DNA from: an uncultured Alphaproteobacteria bacterium
GTDB lineage: Bacteria > Pseudomonadota > Alphaproteobacteria > RF32 > CAG-239
Assembly: GCA_944392835.1 (NCBI GenBank)
Contig: CALXYB010000003.1
Coordinates: 137,389 to 201,388 of the forward strand
Length of the DNA stretch: 64,000 nucleotides
Direction of reading: 5' to 3'
Part shown: in pieces, positions 27,101-35,278 of the stretch
Position numbering within the stretch: the stretch's first letter is position 1
How the letters are laid out: every line of letters starts with the position of its first letter
Translations under genes and position numbers: made by a program
The notes under the pieces: generated by a model
Database searches by the model: none
What the model was told of the DNA's origin: nothing
What the model saw: the letters and a program-made list of their open reading frames with translations, nothing else

Positions 27101-30100
27101 GATAAGTGAACCAACTTTTGTGAACATTGCCGTTGCGCCACTTTGCAATACATTAATTGTGCCCGAAATATCATTTGTTATTTCAGCATTGGCGCCATAC
27201 ATACCAAAGCTGCCTGTCGCACCATCCTCAATAGTTATAGAGCCTTGGTTAGTCAGTGTTGCTGTGGCACCATCTTCAGCATGCATTGCATAAGAACTGG
27301 TGGCATCAACATCAAGCGTTCCTGTATTTGTAGCGGAACCGCTGTCTGTAACATTCATTGCGATAGAATCAGCATATTCTAACTCAATAGTTCCTTCGTT
27401 TGTAATTTCGCCGCTCTTTGTTTGCATAACGGTTCCGGCAATCTTCATATTAATTGTACCATCTTTAGCATTATTTATTTTTCCTTTTTCGGCATAAAGC
27501 GCGACGGAACCAGTTGCCCCGGTTTGAACATTAATGGTACCATTATTTGTTAATTCACCATTTTCATTGTTAATATACATACCATAAGATTTTTGAGAAT
27601 AAATATTAATGATACCATCATTTATAATGGAGCCTTCAATATCGCCATCTAATAACATACCGATATTGTTTATTCCCGTACCGCCGGCAGAGCCAACATT
27701 AATAATACCATAAATTCCGGATGTCTTATCACCATAGTTGGTCGCATTTCCGCCTTTTGCAACATGCATAACATTAACATTGCTGGCAGAATCTGCAATG
27801 CTAAGAGTTCCGTTATTAAGTAAGTTTCCTCCTTCTGCACGCATATAGTCTGTGTTACTTTGGTTATTAACCACAGAACCAGTTATTCCATTAACGGCAG
27901 TTCCGGCTTTACTCAGAAAAGCATAAGAATTAACGGCATTGTCATCTACATAAATAATACCATTGTTGGTAATAACACCACCCTCAGCATCACTTTGCAA
28001 TCCCACAGAGAAGGAAGAATAAATATTAACGTTATTTTGGTTAAAGACCAATCCACCTGTTGTCTGCATACCAATAGAATTTGTAGATTGCGTTATTGTT
28101 CCATCAGTAGATTTTGTACCAACATTGATAGTTCCGTTATTTGTAGCTACAGCTCCGGCTGCGCTCATACCAATATTATTGCTTCCAGTAAGGTTAATCT
28201 CACCACCTTCAAGATTAATCAAAGTGTCTTTATTTTCTTCAGTAGTTGTTTCGCCATCAGCACCATCACTTCCTCCCGTTCCGGTTCCGACATAAGCCAT
28301 GCCTGTGCTATTACTTCCGTCAATATTAATAGCACCTTGGTTTGTTCCAGATCCCTTATTTACATAAACACCAAAAGCTTTAGCCAACATAAGGGCAGGG
28401 GAGGTATTGCTCTTTATATAAATTTCTGCTCCAGCCGTATTACTTCCGGAAGCCCCTCCGTCAACATAAATACCATAAGTAAGAGCTTTATCGTTACTGT
28501 TAGGGATATTAATGGCGATTTGTTGTGTATTGATAGCCTGTCCACCGGTGCCGTTTGCGTACAACCCCGTGCCACCGCTGTTCATCACGATTGAACCGTT
28601 ATTGTTGACAGTACCCGTTAAAGTATACATGCCGTAACCAAACATATTATCAAAAGTGATATTTCCCTTATTATAAGCAGTACCATCAACCATAGATATA
28701 CCATATCCTACTTGCTGGGTGCTTGAATAATCATCACTTCCCGTAAAACTTATGTTTTTATTGTTTGTAATAGTTGCATTAACGGCAGAATCTCCGGCCT
28801 TCATACCATAGTTACCATCACTAATACCATTGCTGGTGATAGTGATTTCATCATCGTTGGTCGCTATAGCATCTTTTCCGGTTAGCTCAATGCCGGTAAC
28901 ATTACGACCGGTCAATTCAATTTCGTTATTGTTATCAACCCACAAACCGGCTTTGATGCCTGTAGCACCGTTTCCGTTTGTGATTGTAATAGTTCCATCA
29001 TTAGTGATTTTACCGGCTTGAGCCACAATACCCGTACTGGCAGCCGTATTATTGTCATCAATAAATATGGAAGCATTCTCAACATTATAAACGTCGCCGC
29101 TAGAAGAAGAAATACCGGTTCCGCCTTGTTGTAGCGTGATATTACCCATATTGTAAACACGTCCGGAAGTTGTTGCTATACCCGTACCTCTTTTTTGGAA
29201 AGTAATATTTCCCAATACTCCGTTCGTAATTTCTGCAGAGTCGCTGTATATACCATAAGAATCAACACTGGTAGATCCATCAGCCGAAACCAAAACATTC
29301 ATATTAATCGTACTGTTGTTTTGGACTTTTCCTGCCTCAGCTTTAATACCATAAGAGGCAGCAGCAGGAACTTTTGACGTGTTTGTAATAAAGATACCGG
29401 AACCGCTGTTGGTAGCTTTACCATCTTCAATAAAAATACCCTGTGCTCCATCAGCCTTATTAATGGTAATAGTACCATTGTTAATTGCTTCAGACCTGCT
29501 TAAATCTTGTTTGCCGGAAGCTCCAGATTCTCCTGTAGAATTATTTCCGCTAGAAGAGCTACCTGTATTGGAGGACCCACCTGAAGAATTTTCATCATCG
29601 GTAGATGTACCACCGGAGCTACTACCACCTTGAGAACTTCCGTCTGTTCCATCAGTATTTCCGGTATCCCCAGTGTCTTCGCCGTCTGAAGCCTCTTCAT
29701 CCGTCGTTGGGTCGCCGGATTTCAACACCATACCGGAGCCACTGTTTTCCAATGTAATTGTCGCACCTTCACCATTAACCAAAGTACCCGTATTTGTTCG
29801 CATACCTGTACTGGTATTTAACATGGTGATACGGCCGTTATTCGTAACAACGCCACCATTAAACGATGCCATACCGAAACCATTTGTGCTGGCAACAGTA
29901 ATAGAGCCGGAAGCTGTATTTGTTAATGTCGGAGTAAGAGAATCAATCTCGGAGTTGCTTCCTTGTCCGCGAACACTAAGCATACCATAATTACCCATAC
30001 CACCAACAACGGAAACAATATTTTCATTGCTGATAGTTCCGCCATGAACAGCCTGCATACCCGCACCGGCATTATCCACACCAGCAGACATTATCAAACT

Positions 30101-31732
30101 AATCTCGCCTTTATTAATAGCGTTTGTTTTGGCATCAGAGCGCATGCCAATAATTCCGCCGTTGCCTTTGAGTAGGGTGTTATCTTCAGGAGCGTAAGTT
30201 CCTGTTCCTGATAAAGTATAATTTAGAGATATTTTTCCATTTGCACCATTTAGCAAATATAAGCTGCTTGCACGGCGGATTAATTTTGTTCCGTCTAAAA
30301 AGCTTTTATCTAAATAGCCGCCCATTCCAACCAACGAGGTTTTAATCGCCGCAGAATCACTCTGAGCATTAAGGGTGATACTTCCGTTGTTTGACGCGGT
30401 AACAGGGTCTGCAAGATTCGGATACGGAACTTCATTAACAGTTCTCACTTGCATACCGATAATCGTACCTGCATTGGCTGTAGCCGTTTCTTCACCCGTT
30501 GTACCGGTGTCGCTTCCTCCTTCAGAGCCAGAACCAGTCCCAGTCCCAGTCCCAGTCCCTGATCCGCTCCCTGAACCAGAACCGGAATCTTCATCGGACC
30601 CGCTATTCATATCGCTAACATCAATCGTATTTCCTGTAATTGTTCCATTATTTACAAGAGAAGAGTAGGTATCGGCATACATACCAACAATCGTATCTTT
30701 GTCATTATATCCCTTAAACTGCAAATTAATTTCGCCGCCTTGGTTTGTTGCGGTTGAATGGTTACCTGCAACCATACCAAAAGCAGCATTTTGAGCCAAT
30801 ACTTTAAGTGTGCCGTAATTCAGAGCCTGGCTTAAATCATCTGCAGCCATACCGACAGCGGCATCCCCGATTGTAATCATAGGAGCATCAAAACCGTCCG
30901 CTGCCGTTCCGTTAATAACAGATGAGTTATTACGAGCTTTCATACCGACTTGTAAATAAGCGGCATAGTCCAAAATATTTCCGTTCAAATCAATAAGGTC
31001 AACTAACTTCTTATCTTCAGGCTTTCCTTCTGCGTTATTTATTTTGATTGTAGAGTTGTTGCTGATAGAAAAGTCATTCATTTCTGAACCATTAACCTTA
31101 TTGGTAATGGTTTTATTATTATCAGCAAAATACTTAATCGGCACATAAGGAGATGTTTCTGGAGTGTCAGGATTTTTTGTTCCGGCATATTTTGCCAGAC
31201 TGTCATCAGGTTCTGTATAAGGAATAAAGTAGGCACTGCTGCCGCCGCCGCCACCGCTAAAGAGAGCAACCAAGCCACCCGCAAGCAAAATACCACCTAC
31301 AATCCAAGTGCGCTTTGCAACAATAAATTCCCCTTCATTAAATTTGTTGTAAGCTTGTCTTGGCGTATCATTAATATCAGCAGCACAGCTTTGTTCCATA
31401 AAGCGATCATATTGCTGCGTCGGAATATTTTGAATACACGAAGAGCGAGGGTTAGCGCCACTTGCTCTGAAAGCATTATAGGCAGTACAGTTATTTTGCA
31501 GAATTGCATGGCATAAGCCCGTATTACCAAAGCGGTCTCTGGAGTCTATGTTTAAGCCACGCTGAACAGCTGCACGCAAAGCTCTGACATTTCCGCTTGA
31601 GGCATAAGAATACATCTGTGCCAAGCTAATCGGCGGCAAACCGACAGCCAAAGTCACAGGAGAGTAAGCAAAACAAAATGCTGCCAAAGACAGTAGAGTG
31701 ATTGCTTTTCTAAAAATAAACTTAATCTTCAT
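24161..31732 (-). CDS. Giant autotransporter with ankyrin-like N-terminus
   Basis: A 2523-residue type V secretion protein. Order: signal peptide (1-29), an ankyrin-like repeat segment (about 38-96) with several cysteines, a hydrophobic helix WIVGGILLAGGLVALF (143-158) followed by five glycines, a very long repetitive passenger, and a C-terminal 12-strand-type autotransporter barrel (about 2258-2523) ending GMGYKF. The passenger is built of 20-30-residue units of the form N-x-G-x-I-x-V...YGMY, a beta-helix pattern. Two low-complexity linkers occur: Gly/Ser/Thr repeats near residue 390 and a Ser/Asp/Gly-rich one near residues 675-745. Residues around 1810-2030 contain a 74-residue higher-order repeat. 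The hydrophobic helix after a signal peptide is unusual for a secreted passenger. Likely a surface adhesin or barrier protein. Confidence 0.92.
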   Translation of the reverse strand: MKIKFIFRKAITLLSLAAFCFAYSPVTLAVGLPPISLAQMYSYASSGNVRALRAAVQRGLNIDSRDRFGNTGLCHAILQNNCTAYNAFRASGANPRSSCIQNIPTQQYDRFMEQSCAADINDTPRQAYNKFNEGEFIVAKRTWIVGGILLAGGLVALFSGGGGGSSAYFIPYTEPDDSLAKYAGTKNPDTPETSPYVPIKYFADNNKTITNKVNGSEMNDFSISNNSTIKINNAEGKPEDKKLVDLIDLNGNILDYAAYLQVGMKARNNSSVINGTAADGFDAPMITIGDAAVGMAADDLSQALNYGTLKVLAQNAAFGMVAGNHSTATNQGGEINLQFKGYNDKDTIVGMYADTYSSLVNNGTITGNTIDVSDMNSGSDEDSGSGSGSGSGTGTGTGTGSGSEGGSDTGTTGEETATANAGTIIGMQVRTVNEVPYPNLADPVTASNNGSITLNAQSDSAAIKTSLVGMGGYLDKSFLDGTKLIRRASSLYLLNGANGKISLNYTLSGTGTYAPEDNTLLKGNGGIIGMRSDAKTNAINKGEISLIMSAGVDNAGAGMQAVHGGTISNENIVSVVGGMGNYGMLSVRGQGSNSEIDSLTPTLTNTASGSITVASTNGFGMASFNGGVVTNNGRITMLNTSTGMRTNTGTLVNGEGATITLENSGSGMVLKSGDPTTDEEASDGEDTGDTGNTDGTDGSSQGGSSSGGTSTDDENSSGGSSNTGSSSSGNNSTGESGASGKQDLSRSEAINNGTITINKADGAQGIFIEDGKATNSGSGIFITNTSKVPAAASYGIKAEAGKVQNNSTINMNVLVSADGSTSVDSYGIYSDSAEITNGVLGNITFQKRGTGIATTSGRVYNMGNITLQQGGTGISSSSGDVYNVENASIFIDDNNTAASTGIVAQAGKITNDGTITITNGNGATGIKAGLWVDNNNEIELTGRNVTGIELTGKDAIATNDDEITITSNGISDGNYGMKAGDSAVNATITNNKNISFTGSDDYSSTQQVGYGISMVDGTAYNKGNITFDNMFGYGMYTLTGTVNNNGSIVMNSGGTGLYANGTGGQAINTQQIAINIPNSNDKALTYGIYVDGGASGSNTAGAEIYIKSNTSPALMLAKAFGVYVNKGSGTNQGAINIDGSNSTGMAYVGTGTGGSDGADGETTTEENKDTLINLEGGEINLTGSNNIGMSAAGAVATNNGTINVGTKSTDGTITQSTNSIGMQTTGGLVFNQNNVNIYSSFSVGLQSDAEGGVITNNGIIYVDDNAVNSYAFLSKAGTAVNGITGSVVNNQSNTDYMRAEGGNLLNNGTLSIADSASNVNVMHVAKGGNATNYGDKTSGIYGIINVGSAGGTGINNIGMLLDGDIEGSIINDGIINIYSQKSYGMYINNENGELTNNGTINVQTGATGSVALYAEKGKINNAKDGTINMKIAGTVMQTKSGEITNEGTIELEYADSIAMNVTDSGSATNTGTLDVDATSSYAMHAEDGATATLTNQGSITIEDGATGSFGMYGANAEITNDISGTINVLQSGATAMFTKVGSLINKGTIKLNASDAVGMSVVGNGGSAENVADAEIILDNSGKAMYVSGSSSLTNNGNIQINSNDAYAMYAANGGTATNGNKIVIGDNYTGSYAMYGTSGSKLINDGTIKVGSSSISAIYATDSSVENNGGIEVDSTQDTAAGIYVSNSTGSGNITNAGTINVEYMGTNSSANAYGILVNSASSLDVSNSGDISVSSSNGKAYGMFASNVVQQTNSQNITVSGKNAYGIYGGVINNNGGTITVTGTGNGASYGIYGAGGNISNQSGTISVNAEQAYGMALYGSGTASNTGILNVTATGSGSSYGIYGSSITNGGNLTVNGTGSTIAYGLYGVGGTVLNQNQITISSGQAYGIATNGSGTATNAGQVSITATGSGTSYGMFGGNLTNSGTLTVTGSGNGVSYGMSSSGGSVSNTSNIEVKDGQAYGIALNGSGTATNSGTITVTGSGSGTSYGMYGSNGASLVNAAGATINVNAASAIGMYATGSGSSIYNYGTINVNGASLATEYPGASSSTNPDTDNTGCTSAGCGNFIQVANGATFVNSGTVASNRAISFAAMSNNNTASIMLARGGSFEAPEISGEITASSDIVTQGNDDIYVNEDSFKGKDTGIKLNSGSHLFNASLQQDAVGNYDVVMTRKAFADVVDNAKVATFLETNYALGTNSDMYTVLKTAPTASSFTTAVAEQMGLNLVPSFAKQNMDIVKAVNRHMSQTLFANQSAQDVRAMFDFVYDYREQNDVDMLSGYEDKALSAYALFDRKYNNNFRYGLGVSFTRYESDYDNGSERDEIIAQVLAPLIYTTEGLKAIAMPRLGIGWGEYNRRADGFDNKADTKNYYYGITNEVRKEFDLGAVVLEPTAEFNVLGMYQDSTKEKNGLEVKSANNLSVEGGLGLYARKSFSIKDENDLTLRAGGTWYHEFNNPYQAARARIAGMLGSYQMDSYDAERDRGILTFRMDYKHEGFDFYFEANKFLEESDGYALSAGMGYKF
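25650..26480 (-). repeat. 222-bp higher-order coding repeats in the passenger
   Basis: Three in-frame copies of a 74-residue unit, each beginning QAYGxAxxGSGTA and containing SYGM/IYG and a second AYGxYG block. The marker segment (minus strand, QAYG codons) falls near 25842, 26065 and 26288, that is every 222 or 223 bases. Each unit looks like three beta-helix coils of about 25 residues. Copy number can probably change by recombination. Confidence 0.7.
30526..30592 (-). repeat. Short tandem repeat encoding a Gly-Ser/Thr linker
   Basis: A run of hexamers (plus strand CAGTCC repeated, then similar degenerate units) encoding alternating Gly-Ser and Gly-Thr inside the autotransporter passenger. 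Six-base units keep the frame when copy number changes, so length variation of the linker is possible without loss of function. Confidence 0.7.
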
Positions 31733-31782
31733 ATCCCCAAGCTTCAGATTAAAGTTACAAAAAACACTTTTATACTTTCCAA

Positions 31783-31811
31783 CTTTTATCTGAGCTAAGA
31801 ACTTTCGTCAA
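31783..31811 (-). promoter_or_regulatory. Promoter candidate for the autotransporter
   Basis: On the minus strand TTGACG, 17 bases, TAAAAG, about 50 bases before the start codon. The -35 is good, the -10 is mediocre. Confidence 0.4.
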
Positions 31812-31872
31812 CCGCACATCAAAGGTTATGCAATGTTTTTTAATGTTTTGTTAAGAATTTTTGTTGGATGAT

Positions 31873-31902
31873 TGAAAAAACAAAGACTTAATATATTATA
31901 TT
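31873..31902 (+). promoter_or_regulatory. Promoter candidate for the DUF2157 operon
   Basis: TTGAAA, 18 bases, TATATT, 32 bases before the ATG at 31934. Confidence 0.5.
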
Positions 31903-31933
31903 ATTTACACAAAATCATCATCGGAGAAAAAAG

Positions 31934-33058
31934 ATGAACCTTAATAAAAAGTTATCAGAATGGGTTTCGGCAGACTTGATAACAACAAAACAAAAAGAAC
32001 AACTGCAAGCTTATGAGAACAGCCGACAAAAAAATACAGCACTGAAAGCTATGCTTTTCTTGGCTAGTGTTTGCTTAGGCTTAGGTGTTATTTCCATAAT
32101 AGCCTATAACTGGCAACAAATAAGCAATGCCGTAAAACTAACAAGTTATTTTGTTTTGCTGTTTGCCATAGTCGGAGTGAACATCTGGGCTTTGCACAAA
32201 CAAAAAGAGCAGCTCTTTAATACAACTTTGTTTATAAATGCCTTATGGTGCTTGGCCGGAATAGGGCTTATTGCGCAAATCTATCATCTCTCATCGCCAA
32301 ATCTTGAAGCTTTGCTTTTTTGGTGCTTAATAACTTTGCCTTTATTGCCTTTAGCCTCATATAAATGGTTGCCATTTATCTGGTTTCCGACTTTTGTGTT
32401 GTCATTGTATAATGTCTTAATGTCAAAGCCGGACTTCGCGAATTTTATTGAGCAGATGTCCGTCTCTTACCCGGGAGTTTTGAGAACATCGGAAATTTTA
32501 CTATTAGCGGCGATTCTGATTTTAACCGAAAACAAGTTAAAGCCCATAAATGCGGCAATCCGCTGGTGGACTTATGCTTTTGTTGCGCTTTATGTCGCTT
32601 TAACGGACATTGGTGGCGATTATATTTATACTTCTTCGGCCGCAAATAATATATATACTTTTGTCTTTTGGATAATCATTGCCTTCATCACTTTCATAGT
32701 ATGTTTCTTCAACAATCAAAAAAGGCATAAATATTGGGCTATAATTTTGAGCTTGTTTACGGGCTTTATGTTCATCGGCAGCATTTTGCCTGAAAATCAG
32801 ACTTTACGCGAAATCTGGAGTGCAGTTTTCAGCTTAAGTATACTTTGCGTTCTGGCAAACTATGCGCTCAAAAACAATCAGAACAGGTTATATAAATTTT
32901 TGATTGCCATAATTGCTTTGCGCTTTTTTATGATTTATGCGCAAGTTTTCGGCTCAATGCTGACAACGGGAACAGGTTTAATCATAACCTCAATACTACT
33001 GTTTGCGGTAGCCTATGTTTGGAATAAACGCCAAAGATTTTTTAATAAAAGGGGATAA
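31934..33058 (+). CDS. DUF2157-like polytopic membrane protein
   Basis: Inner membrane protein of the DUF2157 type. A soluble N-terminal 35 residues (LSEWVSADLITTKQKEQLQAYE) is typical of the family, followed by about ten to twelve hydrophobic segments from residue 38 to the end, with IIAYNWQQISNAVKL after the first. Function of the family is unknown. The next gene, a GDYXXLXY-type protein, starts two bases after its stop; that pairing is recurrent in Gram-negative bacteria and supports both assignments. GAGAAAAAAG before ATG 31934 serves as the ribosome site. Confidence 0.8.
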   Translation: MNLNKKLSEWVSADLITTKQKEQLQAYENSRQKNTALKAMLFLASVCLGLGVISIIAYNWQQISNAVKLTSYFVLLFAIVGVNIWALHKQKEQLFNTTLFINALWCLAGIGLIAQIYHLSSPNLEALLFWCLITLPLLPLASYKWLPFIWFPTFVLSLYNVLMSKPDFANFIEQMSVSYPGVLRTSEILLLAAILILTENKLKPINAAIRWWTYAFVALYVALTDIGGDYIYTSSAANNIYTFVFWIIIAFITFIVCFFNNQKRHKYWAIILSLFTGFMFIGSILPENQTLREIWSAVFSLSILCVLANYALKNNQNRLYKFLIAIIALRFFMIYAQVFGSMLTTGTGLIITSILLFAVAYVWNKRQRFFNKRG

Positions 33059-33060
33059 AG

Positions 33061-33444
33061 ATGAAAAAACAGATTTCAATGTTATTGCTCAGCATACCGG
33101 CAATCATTTTGCTCGGCTGGCTCGGAATGTTGCATTTCCCATACGTTTCCGCGCCAAAAGTTACGATAGCCGTATCAGGCTATGACCCGAGAGACTTACT
33201 TTCAGGTCATTATCTGAACTTGCGTCTTAATTGGGATAAGACCGATTGTAAGCAGTTTGCTGATAACATCTGCCCCAAAGAAAGATTTAAGGAGAATTAT
33301 CGTTATTATCTGCCGGAGGAGGAAGCCAAACTGGCGGAAAAAGAACTTTTCAAGCAAAATACAGAGGCTTATCTGGAGTTTTCGTTGCCAACAAAAGGCG
33401 AACCTTTAATTAAAAATTTTTATACTAAAAAATCCCCGTTATAA
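33061..33444 (+). CDS. GDYXXLXY-type membrane-anchored protein
   Basis: A 127-residue protein with one N-terminal membrane segment (about residues 5-28) and an extracytoplasmic domain. It carries the signature region YDPRDLLSGHYLNLRL, a variant of the GDYXXLXY motif (Asp replaced by His and the last Tyr by Leu), after which the family is named. Found next to a DUF2157 protein, as elsewhere. Role unknown. Oddly, its last codons and stop lie inside the stem-loop of the shared terminator, so translation to the stop would cover the hairpin while the transcript is made. Confidence 0.75.
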   Translation: MKKQISMLLLSIPAIILLGWLGMLHFPYVSAPKVTIAVSGYDPRDLLSGHYLNLRLNWDKTDCKQFADNICPKERFKENYRYYLPEEEAKLAEKELFKQNTEAYLEFSLPTKGEPLIKNFYTKKSPL

Positions 33445-33455
33445 GCGGGGATTTT
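33426..33455. terminator. Bidirectional terminator overlapping a stop codon
   Basis: Stem AAATCCCCG / CGGGGATTT with loop TTATAAG that contains the stop TAA of the upstream gene. The T-run is four on the plus strand and six on the minus strand, so it fits the minus-strand gene better. Confidence 0.7.
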
Positions 33456-33459
33456 AAGT

Positions 33460-34509
33460 TTATTCGGCAGGAGTTCCCTCAAGCCCGATACCTTTTTGCT
33501 CTTTTTTCTTTTTCCATTTAAGCTTAGCATAAAGGCGCATATCGGCCACTTGGTCGGTTTCATCAATAATTTCGTTGCCAAGGATGGTTTCAATAACATC
33601 CTCAAGCGTGATAATACCAACCCAGTTTTCAAATGGGTCCACCACCAAAGCCATATGGTTATGGTCATTGAGCATAGAAATCAAGACATCTTCCAAACGA
33701 GCATCAGTAGAAAAGCTAGCCATCGGACGAGCAAAATCCTCAACCGGACGATTATCATCCTCAGCCCTGTATGAGCTGGACTTATGAATATATCCCAAAA
33801 ATTTCTGCTCTGTCTCATCAACAATCGGAAAACGAGAGAAAGGTGTCGTCGTCAAAAACTTATCAAATTCTTTAATGGTAGTGCCGGGTTTAACCGTATG
33901 CACAACGGTGCGCGGAGTCATCACATCTTTTACGCGGACTTCTTGCAGGTTAATAACATTTCTGATAACGCGATACTTATTTTCATCAATAACCTTTTCA
34001 TCACGTCCCATTTTAGCCAAAGCCTTAATTTCGTCTTTAATATTTGTCGGGTCATCATCGTTTCCGAACATTCCCATAATAAAGCTTGAGATATAAAGGA
34101 ACGGGCGCAAAATGATAATCATAACTTTCAGGGTAACACACATAGACGGAACAAGCTTACGCCAATATTTTGCACCGATGGTCTTTGGCAAAATCTCAGA
34201 TAAGACCAAAATCGCCAAGGTCATAATAGCAGAAGCCAAACCCAAGTAGGATTGTCCGTACATCTCGGCAACCTGAGCACCCACGCCGGCGGCACCAACT
34301 GTGTGTGCGATAGTGTTAAGGGTCAAAATAGCGGCCAAAGGCGTATCAATGTCTTGTTTCAAGGCATTAACTTGTTTGAACCATTTAGGGCTTTTTTCTT
34401 CAAGTTGAGCAATATAGCTCGGGGTGATGGATAATAAGGCGGCTTCCATAACCGAACACAAAAAGGAAATACCGATTGCCGTTGTGGCAAAAAATATTAA
34501 AAGAAACAT
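33460..34509 (-). CDS. CNNM/CorB-like membrane protein with CBS domains
   Basis: Member of the hemolysin/CorC-associated DUF21 family, thought to act in Mg2+ or Co2+ transport. Residues 1 to about 155 form the four-segment DUF21 transmembrane domain (MEAALLSITPSYIAQLEE, VLSEILPKTIGAKY are diagnostic), followed by a CBS pair (VKDVMTPRTVVHTVK to GIITLEDVIETILG) that would bind adenine nucleotides. The C-terminal transporter-associated domain of the longer relatives is missing; the protein ends with a Lys-rich tail at 349 residues. Monocistronic on the minus strand. Confidence 0.87.
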   Translation of the reverse strand: MFLLIFFATTAIGISFLCSVMEAALLSITPSYIAQLEEKSPKWFKQVNALKQDIDTPLAAILTLNTIAHTVGAAGVGAQVAEMYGQSYLGLASAIMTLAILVLSEILPKTIGAKYWRKLVPSMCVTLKVMIIILRPFLYISSFIMGMFGNDDDPTNIKDEIKALAKMGRDEKVIDENKYRVIRNVINLQEVRVKDVMTPRTVVHTVKPGTTIKEFDKFLTTTPFSRFPIVDETEQKFLGYIHKSSSYRAEDDNRPVEDFARPMASFSTDARLEDVLISMLNDHNHMALVVDPFENWVGIITLEDVIETILGNEIIDETDQVADMRLYAKLKWKKKKEQKGIGLEGTPAE

Positions 34510-34623
34510 TATAAAAAAAATAACCTCATATTGTTAATTCCAAACTTTAATATAACACAAATCTTTATAAAAAATAAAGAATATTTATATATAATAAACA
34601 AAAACCGTAAGAGAGGAGGGCGC

Positions 34624-35277
34624 ATGCAACCAAAAACAGCTTTTGTCAGCGATTTTGACGGCACCATAACCGACGATGACTTCTTTGCTTATGCTAGCAA
34701 TGCTTTCTTTGATGATAAGGCTTTGGAACCATGGCGAAGGTTTAAGTCCGGCGAACAAACGCATTTCAGTGCCTTAAAAGAGATGTTTGCCAAAATCCGC
34801 GTCCCTCAGGAAGAATTAGATAATTTTATGCGTAAAATTCCGGTAGATAAAGGTTTTATTGAGGCCGCGCAAATCTGCAAAGAAAAAGGCATTCCTTTGT
34901 ACATCTGTTCGGCAGGTTGCGATTATTATATTAATTTCTTAATCGGCGACATTTTGCAAAAATATAACATAACTTTGGTAACTAACCATGGGGAATATAG
35001 CCCCAAACAAGGTTTAATGATGTATAAACCCGAACAAGACAGCCCGTATTTTGACGGCAATACGGGCATTTCTAAAGCCGCGATTGTGCAAAAACTGCAT
35101 CGCGAGGGATATGAAGTTATCTATGCCGGAGATGGCTTGCCGGACTATGAGGCCGCCTGGAATGCCGATGTTGTTTTTGCCCGCCGTGATTTATTGGTAA
35201 AATGCTTGGAAAACGGCGTAAAGGCACATCCGTTCAAGGACTTTGGTGTTATCAATGCTTATCTGAAGGAGCTCTGA
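34624..35277 (+). CDS. HAD-family phosphatase (MtnX-like)
   Basis: Haloacid dehalogenase-type phosphatase. Motif I is SDFDGTITDDD with nucleophile Asp10, motif II is the Ser in CSAGCDYY, motif IV is AGDGLPDYEA. The layout resembles MtnX/phosphoserine phosphatase-like enzymes with a helical cap. Start at ATG 34624 is set by GGAGGG just upstream. The next gene, a glycerol-1-phosphate dehydrogenase, begins two bases after the stop, so the phosphatase probably acts on a related phosphate ester (for example glycerol phosphate or its derivative); this is inference from the operon. Confidence 0.85.
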   Translation: MQPKTAFVSDFDGTITDDDFFAYASNAFFDDKALEPWRRFKSGEQTHFSALKEMFAKIRVPQEELDNFMRKIPVDKGFIEAAQICKEKGIPLYICSAGCDYYINFLIGDILQKYNITLVTNHGEYSPKQGLMMYKPEQDSPYFDGNTGISKAAIVQKLHREGYEVIYAGDGLPDYEAAWNADVVFARRDLLVKCLENGVKAHPFKDFGVINAYLKEL

Positions 35278-35278
35278 A

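Noticed and set aside
24500..31700. Many plus-strand open frames of 60-240 codons
   Set aside because: All are antisense shadows of the repetitive autotransporter; Ser/Ile/Asn-rich frames come from its reversed codon pattern.
34531..34623. N-terminal extension of the HAD phosphatase
   Set aside because: GGAGGG sits just before ATG 34624 and motif I is at the normal distance from that start.
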